From Streptomyces sp. Edi4 (GTDB lineage: Bacteria; Actinomycetota; Actinomycetes; Streptomycetales; Streptomycetaceae), in contig NZ_JBEJGY010000004.1 of the NCBI RefSeq assembly GCF_040253615.1, forward strand, positions 6,138,001 through 6,202,000: a DNA stretch of 64,000 nt. Direction: 5' to 3'. The position numbers were made by a program, and so were the translations under genes. Shown one piece after another: positions 39,067-45,073 of the stretch. Position 1 is the first letter of the stretch. Every line of letters begins with the position of its first letter. The notes under the pieces were generated by a model that did no database searches, was not told the origin of the DNA, and worked only from the letters and a program-made list of their open reading frames with translations.

Positions 39067-39326
39067 CCACGCTGTACGTCCTGGACATCCCCGAATTCGA
39101 CGATCTCGTACGCGTCGCGCGCGAGGGCGGGTATGGCATCCGCCGCGCCGGCGACTACGTCGAGGTGACCGCGGCCGGCCCCCTGGAGCTGGCCAGGGAC
39201 GCGGTCGGCGCCCGCCCCGCCATCTGGTTCGCCGCGCTTACCGGCGGCTACAGCGGCCGTCTCGTCCGTCTCGACGAGGACGGACTCCGCCTGGACGAGG
39301 ACGGACCCCGTCCCGACGAGAGCTGA
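39063..39326 (+). CDS. Small protein translationally coupled to the VOC enzyme
   Basis: An 87-residue protein beginning at ATG 39063 in an ATGA overlap with the preceding gene. The first ~70 residues (LYVLDIPEFDDLVRVAREGGYGIRRAGDYVEVTAAGPL to AIWFAALTGGYSGRLVRLDEDG) look like a compact alpha-beta protein; the tail is a duplicated LDEDG-type acidic repeat. No known family is recognised. Tight coupling suggests a partner or accessory subunit of the VOC enzyme. A hairpin follows. Confidence 0.6.
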   Translation: MTTLYVLDIPEFDDLVRVAREGGYGIRRAGDYVEVTAAGPLELARDAVGARPAIWFAALTGGYSGRLVRLDEDGLRLDEDGPRPDES

Positions 39327-39331
39327 AGAGC

Positions 39332-39360
39332 CCCGGTGCGGCCGGACCCACCGCACCGGG
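39332..39360. terminator. Hairpin at the end of the biosynthetic operon
   Basis: A 10-bp stem (39332-39341 with 39351-39360) and a 9-nt loop between the small gene and the convergent LysR gene stop at 39368. Confidence 0.65.
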
Positions 39361-39367
39361 CGGCGCG

Positions 39368-40267
39368 CTACGAGGCGGGGCTGCCCAGCAGTTCGCGCGC
39401 GGTGTCGAGGAAGGGACGAAGCCCCGGCGACTCGGGGCCCCGCGCGCGCCAGGAGACCTGCACCTCCGTCTCACGGCGCGCGTTGGTCCACGGGACCGTC
39501 TCCACGGCGCCCCGCGCCAGATCGGCGGCGACGGCGATCCGGGGCAGCAGGGCGCAGCCCATGCCTTCGGCCACGCAGCTGCGCAGAGCGCCGATGCTGG
39601 TCAGCTCGGCCACCACGGTGGGCCGTGGCCCGCGCACGGAGCCCAGCGTCTCGTCGTACATGCGGCGGTAGCTGCACCCCGGCTCGGTCACCAGGAAGGC
39701 GATGTCCGCGAGTTCGGCCGTGCGGACCTCCTTCATCCGGGTCAGCGGGTGACCCGGGGGCGCCACCACGACGACGGACTCCGGGGCCAGCGCCATGCTC
39801 TCGAACTCCGGCTCCACGGGCGGCGGTCCGAAGGTGAAGCACAGATCCAGAGTGCCCTCGCGCACCCCGCCCCGGGACTCCGACCGGTTGCCGGGGCGCA
39901 GCACCACCCGGACCTTGGGATGGGTCTCGCGGAACCGGGTCAGCAGCGAAGGCAGCCGGTACACGCACAGTGTCTCCGGTGCGCCGATGGTCAGTTCACC
40001 CGCCGGGTCCGCGAGACCGGCCACCGCCGCCCTCGCCTCCTCGGCGAGCTGGAGCATCCGCTCGGCGTATTCCACCAGACGATTCCCGGCCGCCGTCAGC
40101 CGTATCCGGCGCCCGGAACGGTCGAACAGCGCCACCCCCAAATCCGCTTCGAGTGACTGTATTTGCTCGGTGACACTCGACTGGGCGTAATTCAGTCGCT
40201 CGGCCGCCCTCGTGATATTGAGGGTTTCGGCAACGGTGCGGAACGTGTTCAACTGACGGAGCTGCAT
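39368..40267 (-). CDS. LysR-family transcriptional regulator
   Basis: A 299-residue LTTR. The N-terminal winged HTH is LRQLNTFRTVAETLNITRAAERLNYAQSSVTEQIQSLEADLGVALFDR, followed by the linker helix and a periplasmic-binding-protein-like effector domain (GELTIGAPETLCVYRLPSLL onward). The ATG at 40265-40267 has GGGGGAGG upstream; longer frames add unrelated sequence. It is divergent from the MFS exporter with 160 bp between, containing two inverted repeats, so it probably controls that exporter and itself. The effector is likely an aromatic product or intermediate of the cluster (inference). Confidence 0.9.
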   Translation of the reverse strand: MQLRQLNTFRTVAETLNITRAAERLNYAQSSVTEQIQSLEADLGVALFDRSGRRIRLTAAGNRLVEYAERMLQLAEEARAAVAGLADPAGELTIGAPETLCVYRLPSLLTRFRETHPKVRVVLRPGNRSESRGGVREGTLDLCFTFGPPPVEPEFESMALAPESVVVVAPPGHPLTRMKEVRTAELADIAFLVTEPGCSYRRMYDETLGSVRGPRPTVVAELTSIGALRSCVAEGMGCALLPRIAVAADLARGAVETVPWTNARRETEVQVSWRARGPESPGLRPFLDTARELLGSPAS

Positions 40268-40295
40268 CTCTCGGCCTCCCCCGGCCCATCGGCGC

Positions 40296-40361
40296 TTCCG
40301 ATGGTGCAATCGGAATTTCCCGTTTCTCTTTCGCCCGGGCCCCCGCCAGGCTGTAACAGCC
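40296..40361. promoter_or_regulatory. Two inverted repeats in the LysR-MFS divergent promoter
   Basis: TTCCGAT-N6-ATCGGAA (40296-40315) is a perfect 20-bp dyad that contains a T-N11-A core, the LysR-box form. A second dyad, GGCTGTAACAGCC (40349-40361), lies 33 bp closer to the MFS gene. Both sit where a LysR regulator would act on both promoters. Confidence 0.6.
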
Positions 40362-40427
40362 GCAGGTTCACGACTCCGGCCGCGCCCCCCGCGCATTTCC
40401 GCATCAGTAATCCAGAAGGGAACAACT

Positions 40428-41867
40428 ATGTCCTCGCAGTCATCGACGGTGACGGCCGCACAAGGAGGGAGCGCTGTGGCGGGCGTCGAGCCCGAGGCCG
40501 GGATCCGGCGCAAGGGGCTCCTGCTTCTGGGCCTTTCGCTCGGCTACTTCATGGTGCTGCTCGACACCAGCGTGGTGAACGTGGCACTGCCCGCCATCCG
40601 CGATGATATCGGCGGAGGCCTCTCCGGGCTCCAGTGGGTCGTCAACGGGTACACCCTGACCTTCGCCGCGCTGCTGCTCACCATGGGCGCGCTCTCCGAC
40701 CGCTTCGGCGCCCGCAAGGTCTTCCTCACCGGCACCTGGGCCTTCCTGATCGCCTCCGGGCTCACCGCCGCCTCCCCCAACCTGGGCGTCCTCATCGGCA
40801 TGCGCGGTGTCCTCGGCATCGCGGGCGCGGCCCTGCTGCCCGCCTCCATGGCCGTCATCGCGACCGCCTACACCGACCCCGCCCAGCGGGCCAGGGCCCT
40901 TGGCTCCTGGGCCGCCATCACCGGTGTCGCGCTCGCCGCGGGACCGGTCGTCGGCGGCGTCCTGACCGACACGCTCGGCTGGCGCTTCATCTTCGTCATC
41001 AATGTGCCGGTCGCCCTGGTCAGCGTCCTCATCACCCGCGCCCTCGCGCCGCGCTCGCCGCGCAACCCCGAGCGTGCCATCGACCTGCCGGGCCAGCTGC
41101 TGGCCGTACTGGCCCTCGCGGGCCTGACGTTCGGCGTCATCCAGAGCGAACCCGAGGGCTGGATGTCCGCGCCCGTGCTCATCGCGCTGGTCATCGGTGT
41201 GGCCGCCGCGATCGGCTTCGTCATGGTCGAGCGCCGCGAGCCCGGAGTGCGCGGCCCGATGCTGCCGCTCCAGCTCTTCCGCAAGGCCACCTTCTCGGTC
41301 GGCCTGCTCAACGGCCTGCTCGTCAACTTCGGCCTCTCCGGCGTCCTGTTCGTCATGTCGCTCCACTTCCAGCAGGGCCTCGGCTACACCGCCATGGCCG
41401 CCGGGCTCGCCTTCCTGCCGCTGACCCTGCCCACCGCGTTCAACCCGGTCTACACCGGCCGCCTGGTCGCCAAGAAGGGTCCGCGCATCCCCTCCATCCT
41501 CGGCTTCTCGCTCATGACGCTGGGCGCGCTCATCCAGCTGGCCTTCGTCGGCGGCGACGGCGCCGCCCACTACGCGCTGACCGCCGCCGGCCTGCTCGTC
41601 TTCGGGTTCGGCGTCTCCTTCGCCATCCCTTCCCTGGTCACCACGCTGGTCTCCTCGGTGCCCAAGGAACAGGCCGGCATCGCGTCGGGCGCCCTCAACT
41701 CGGCCCGCCAGACCGGCGCCGTGGTCGGTGTCGCCGTACTCGGCTCCGTCCTGCAGGCCTCCCCGGGCGACAGCGGGACCAAAACCGCCCTCGCGGTCGC
41801 CGCGGCGGCCCTCGCGGCGGGCGCCCTGCTCGCCGTCGGCTACATCGGCCGGCGCACGGCCCAGTGA
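40428..41867 (+). CDS. MFS drug/metabolite exporter, DHA2 (14-TM) family
   Basis: A 479-residue membrane transporter, EmrB/QacA-like. Signature segments are the antiporter motif D LDTSVVNVALPAIRDD, motif B/A region LSDRFGARKVF and motif C GVALAAGPVVGGVLTD. About 14 hydrophobic segments can be counted. The ATG follows AGAAGGGA. It most likely exports the cluster product and gives self-resistance. Its stop overlaps the GTG of the next gene, so the three genes from here to 43917 form one translationally coupled unit under control of the LysR operators. Confidence 0.92.
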   Translation: MSSQSSTVTAAQGGSAVAGVEPEAGIRRKGLLLLGLSLGYFMVLLDTSVVNVALPAIRDDIGGGLSGLQWVVNGYTLTFAALLLTMGALSDRFGARKVFLTGTWAFLIASGLTAASPNLGVLIGMRGVLGIAGAALLPASMAVIATAYTDPAQRARALGSWAAITGVALAAGPVVGGVLTDTLGWRFIFVINVPVALVSVLITRALAPRSPRNPERAIDLPGQLLAVLALAGLTFGVIQSEPEGWMSAPVLIALVIGVAAAIGFVMVERREPGVRGPMLPLQLFRKATFSVGLLNGLLVNFGLSGVLFVMSLHFQQGLGYTAMAAGLAFLPLTLPTAFNPVYTGRLVAKKGPRIPSILGFSLMTLGALIQLAFVGGDGAAHYALTAAGLLVFGFGVSFAIPSLVTTLVSSVPKEQAGIASGALNSARQTGAVVGVAVLGSVLQASPGDSGTKTALAVAAAALAAGALLAVGYIGRRTAQ

Positions 41868-43171
41868 GCGAGCGGCGGGCGAGCCCGCTCACCGGCGCCG
41901 CAGTGCCGCGGCGCGGCGCCGGCGCGGGCTCCCCGCCCGTCCTGCGGGGCGATGCGCACCGCGGCGACGAGACCATCCACCGTGTCCGTGCGGTCATCCG
42001 CGTCCACGGGGTCTTCCCCGTGGAGCGCGGCTGGCCGCCGCCCCCGGCGGAGCACCACGCGACGGCGGCCCACCTGGCCGCCGCGCTGCGGGACGGCCGG
42101 CGCCTCGTCCTCGCCGTCCCCGGCCCGCACGGCACCAACCAGCGGCCGTACGCCCACCCTGCGGACCCGGGCGAGGGGGCCGCGCACGACACCGGCGCCG
42201 CCGCCCGGATCTGGCTCACCGTTCCCGCCTGCTCGGCCCCCGGCCACGCACCGGACTGCCGCTGCGAGCCCGACCTCACGGAGGCGTTCGTGCGTACCGT
42301 GCTGCCGGGATGGCTCGTCGCCGCCGCCGACGCCCGGCTGCGGACCGCCGTACGCGCCCACCGCGAGCACTACGCGCCGGTGGACGACCTGTCGGCGGTG
42401 GGCGCCCTGACCGGGACCTTCGCCGACCTGCTGCTCGCCGACTGCGTGGTCGCCGCAGCGTCCGGCGCCCTGCGCGAGGGCGCCGCGACCGGGACACTGC
42501 CCGCCGTGTGCGGATACCTGGTCCCCCGGCTGCTGCGCGAAGGGGCGGAAGAACTCATTCCGTTGAACGCGCGGCGGGGCGACGGTCATCTGGCCAGGTC
42601 CGCCTACGACTTCTCCGCCACCCGCGAGTCCGAGGCGCTGATGGCGGCGGCGGGCCCGGCCGTGGACCGGCCGGCCCGGCTGCTCGCCGAGTTCCTGCCC
42701 GGATCATCGGGCCGTGGACTGCGCCTGCTGGGACGGGAGTTCCGCGACTTCTCCGGCCTGCCCGACGGGCACGAACCGGCCGGGGCGGCCCTGAGAGAAC
42801 TCATCCGTACGCTCAACCGGGAACTGCGGGGCCTGGAAAGGCGCCGCGCCCACCTGGCCCGCCCCACCTCGGCGCGGCCCGACCCGGCGGCCCTCGCGGT
42901 CGCCGACCGGCTCGCGCTGCTCACCGCGGCGGCCTGCGGACTCAGCAGGCTGCGGCTCCTCGCCGTGCCACCGGCCGGCGACGCCACCGACCGCGCCTGG
43001 CTGCTGCTCGCCCTCAGCCGGGTACTGCGGCGCCTGGGCCACCCGGCGCCGAGACTGCCCCGAGGACAAGTGGGGCTCGTCCTGAAGGAAGTGATCGCCC
43101 GTGACCGGGAGGGCCTTGCCTACGACCTGTCCCGGCAGCGGATCGACCTGGAGATGGGGAGCACGGCTTGA
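41864..43171 (+). CDS. Hypothetical protein with possible acyl-CoA-dehydrogenase-like C-terminal helical region
   Basis: A 435-residue protein beginning at GTG 41864, overlapping the MFS stop by four bases. Residues about 135-215 (FADLLLADCVVAAASGAL, TLPAVCGYLVPRLLREGAEELIPLNARR) resemble the C-terminal helices of the divergent acyl-CoA dehydrogenases found in secondary-metabolite clusters, where a KYFVPTL-EEAL motif occurs. I find no FAD-binding or substrate-domain motif in the N-terminal 100 residues, so enzymatic activity is doubtful. A Cys-containing patch (CSAPGHAPDCRCEPD) precedes the helical part. The end overlaps the PPTase-like start (TTGA). Function unknown. Confidence 0.5.
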   Translation: MSERRASPLTGAAVPRRGAGAGSPPVLRGDAHRGDETIHRVRAVIRVHGVFPVERGWPPPPAEHHATAAHLAAALRDGRRLVLAVPGPHGTNQRPYAHPADPGEGAAHDTGAAARIWLTVPACSAPGHAPDCRCEPDLTEAFVRTVLPGWLVAAADARLRTAVRAHREHYAPVDDLSAVGALTGTFADLLLADCVVAAASGALREGAATGTLPAVCGYLVPRLLREGAEELIPLNARRGDGHLARSAYDFSATRESEALMAAAGPAVDRPARLLAEFLPGSSGRGLRLLGREFRDFSGLPDGHEPAGAALRELIRTLNRELRGLERRRAHLARPTSARPDPAALAVADRLALLTAAACGLSRLRLLAVPPAGDATDRAWLLLALSRVLRRLGHPAPRLPRGQVGLVLKEVIARDREGLAYDLSRQRIDLEMGSTA

Positions 43172-43917
43172 CACGAGAGCCGACCCCCGCGCTCTACGCG
43201 ACGCGGGGCCCCAACGACCTGGAAGTGGCCGCCATCAGGAAGGAGTTGGCACGCAGCCGGTGCGTCGTCGTCGCGGGAAGGACCGAGGACTGGTGGTCGC
43301 GGGACGCGGCACCGGACGCCGAGGAGGTACGGGTCCTGCTCGGCGCGGACCGCGCGCGGGCCGACCGCCAGCCCACACCCGAGCGGCGCGTCCGCTTCAT
43401 CGTCTCGCGCCTGATGCTCAGGGCCACGGCCGGCGCCCTCCTGGGCACCGACCCGGCACTCTTCGAGATCGCCTACACCCCCACCGGGCGCCCCCATCTG
43501 CGGGGCTGCGACGACCTGGACATCAGCGTCGGCGACTGCGAAGGACTGGTGGCCGTGGGCCTGATGGACGGCGGCCGGGTCGGTGTGGACGTGGCGCCCC
43601 TGCGGCCGCCGCCGCTGCGGCTGCCGTCCGTGGAGCACCTGCTCACCCGGTACGAACTGGAGCGGCTGCGCGCGGCCCCGGCCCCCGCGCGCCACCCGCT
43701 GCTCCTGCGGTTTCTGACCCTGAAGAATTCCTATGCCAAGGCCATGGGAAGCGGGCGAAGGATTCCGTACGCAGATTTCGGATTGGCGACGGACGGCGAC
43801 GGGTGTCACCTCATGGGGAAGGACGGGCGCTTTCATGTGCCCGGCCTCGGGGCGGCCTCCAACCATTTCGGCTCCACTCATCTGATTTCCGCGACAGGCG
43901 TGGTCACGTCTGGGTAA
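43168..43917 (+). CDS. Degenerate Sfp-type 4'-phosphopantetheinyl transferase
   Basis: A 249-residue PPTase-like protein starting at TTG 43168 inside the previous stop. The fold landmarks are recognisable: RFIVSRLMLRATAGALL, TPTGRPHL, LDISVGDCEG, VGVDVAP (139-144) and FLTLKNSYAKAMGSG (182-196). Several residues needed in Sfp are changed: the SHS His is absent at 120-124, the second acid of the GVDIE motif is Ala143, and the KEA Glu is Asn187, while Asp141, Lys186 and Lys191 remain. It may have lost activity or use other ligands. The obvious target would be the PKS ACP (Ser1716). Confidence 0.7.
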   Translation: MTREPTPALYATRGPNDLEVAAIRKELARSRCVVVAGRTEDWWSRDAAPDAEEVRVLLGADRARADRQPTPERRVRFIVSRLMLRATAGALLGTDPALFEIAYTPTGRPHLRGCDDLDISVGDCEGLVAVGLMDGGRVGVDVAPLRPPPLRLPSVEHLLTRYELERLRAAPAPARHPLLLRFLTLKNSYAKAMGSGRRIPYADFGLATDGDGCHLMGKDGRFHVPGLGAASNHFGSTHLISATGVVTSG

Positions 43918-43969
43918 CCTGCCTCCATCCGTGCAGGTGGGCTCAGGGGTGGGACCGGAAAAGCAAACC

Positions 43970-43989
43970 GTTCGGTATGTTCGGAACAT
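43970..43989 (+). promoter_or_regulatory. Repeat/palindrome before the SARP gene
   Basis: GTTCGG occurs at 43970 and 43979, and ATGTTCGGAACAT (43977-43989) is a 13-bp palindrome with 6-bp arms. It sits 40-60 bp before the SARP start and may be an operator for that gene; the regulator is unknown. Confidence 0.4.
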
Positions 43990-44028
43990 TGACAAGGCAG
44001 AGCAATCAATAGCTCAGGGGGAGTTGTC

Positions 44029-44862
44029 TTGGATATCGGAGTGCTCGGTGACGTCCGGATAATGGACGGAGATCTCGGCTGGGGCCCCACGGCGCCGAAG
44101 CAGCAGCAGCTGCTCGCCACCCTCGCCCTCGCCGTCGGCCACGTGGTGACCATGTCGAGCCTGATCGACGAGCTCTGGTTCGGGGTGGTGCCGCCCCGCA
44201 GCGCGGTCACCGCCGTCCAGACGTACGTCATGAACCTGCGGGCCCTGATGACCTCGCGGTCCTCCCACGGCCGGCTCGACGCGAAGGACGTCCTGGTCAC
44301 CTCGCGCGGCGGATACCGCCTCGACCTCGGCACCGGAACAGTCGACGCCGACCTCTTCGAGCGGGCCGTCGACGAGGGGTGCCAGTCGCTCAGCGAGGGT
44401 GACAACGCGGAGGCCGCCCGAGCCTTCCAGCGCGGCCTCGCCCTGTGGCGCGGCAGCGCCCCCCTGGACGGCGTGCCCCTTGGCCCGCGCCTGTCCCTGG
44501 AGGTCTCCCGCCTCGAAGAGCTCCGGCTCACCGCCCTGGAGGGCCGTATCGAGGCGGACATCCGCATCGGCCGCCACCGCCAAGTCCTCGGCGAACTGCG
44601 GTACTTAACCGAGAGCCACCCCCTGCACGAGGGTTTCCACGCCCAGCTCATGCTCGTCCTCCACCGCATCGGCCGCCGAGGCCAGGCCCTGGAGGCCTTC
44701 ACCCGGTTGCGCACCGCCCTGCGCGAGGAACTCGGCATCGACCCGATGCCCGAACTGCGCGATCTGCAACGGGAGATCCTGCACGGCGCGAACGAGAACC
44801 GCTGGGCCGCGCAGGGCGCAGGCTGGGGCGCCGCCATGGTTGCGGTGGGTGGGGCGGGCTGA
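44029..44862 (+). CDS. SARP-family pathway activator with a TTA codon
   Basis: A 277-residue Streptomyces antibiotic regulatory protein. Residues 1-95 form the OmpR-type winged helix (KQQQLLATLALAVGHVVTMSSLIDELW, YVMNLRALM); residues about 100-250 form the bacterial transcriptional activation domain (VDADLFERAVDEG, ALWRGSAPLDG, ELRYLTESHPLHEGFHAQLMLVLHRIGRRGQAL, EELGIDP). Start TTG 44029 behind AGGGGGAG. Leu193 is encoded by TTA (44605-44607), the codon read only by bldA tRNA, so translation should depend on developmental stage. It is the last gene of the cluster and the likely activator at 29165-29193. Confidence 0.9.
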   Translation: MDIGVLGDVRIMDGDLGWGPTAPKQQQLLATLALAVGHVVTMSSLIDELWFGVVPPRSAVTAVQTYVMNLRALMTSRSSHGRLDAKDVLVTSRGGYRLDLGTGTVDADLFERAVDEGCQSLSEGDNAEAARAFQRGLALWRGSAPLDGVPLGPRLSLEVSRLEELRLTALEGRIEADIRIGRHRQVLGELRYLTESHPLHEGFHAQLMLVLHRIGRRGQALEAFTRLRTALREELGIDPMPELRDLQREILHGANENRWAAQGAGWGAAMVAVGGAG

Positions 44863-45002
44863 CGGGTGTGTGGTTGGCGCCGCCTGGCACGCGCCGGGGG
44901 TGCCGCGCGCCGCACTCCTGACAGGCGTGAACTGCCTTACTACTTAAGGGGGTTGCGGTGCGTCGGTGGATGTCCCGGCATTTGTATGACTGATTCGGGT
45001 TT

Positions 45003-45026
45003 CTGTGGACAAGGGGTTTTCCACAG
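45003..45026. promoter_or_regulatory. DnaA-box pair in inverted orientation
   Basis: TGTGGACAA (45004-45012) is a perfect complement of the DnaA box TTGTCCACA, and TTTTCCACA (45017-45025) matches it with one change. The two form an inverted repeat CTGTGGA...TCCACAG, 24 bp long. It lies 48 bp before the DUF4192 gene. Confidence 0.5.
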
Positions 45027-45073
45027 GGGTGGCGAGGGATCTCGAACCGCGAAACGCTCAGGGCATGCGAAAC

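Noticed and set aside
40634-43171. One long plus-strand frame of 845 codons spanning the MFS and next gene
   Set aside because: Its first part runs out of frame through the MFS gene. Only the portion from GTG 41864 is real.
36649-43917. Catechol siderophore locus suggested by the DhbE-like ligase
   Set aside because: No isochorismate synthase, DhbA/EntA, NRPS condensation domain or aryl carrier protein is present, and the ligase lies in an operon with a 6-MSA-type PKS.
29152-45012. Integrase-mediated genomic island with att sites
   Set aside because: No integrase, transposase or tRNA gene is present and the shared flank is only 10 bp, so I report the repeat but not a mobile element.
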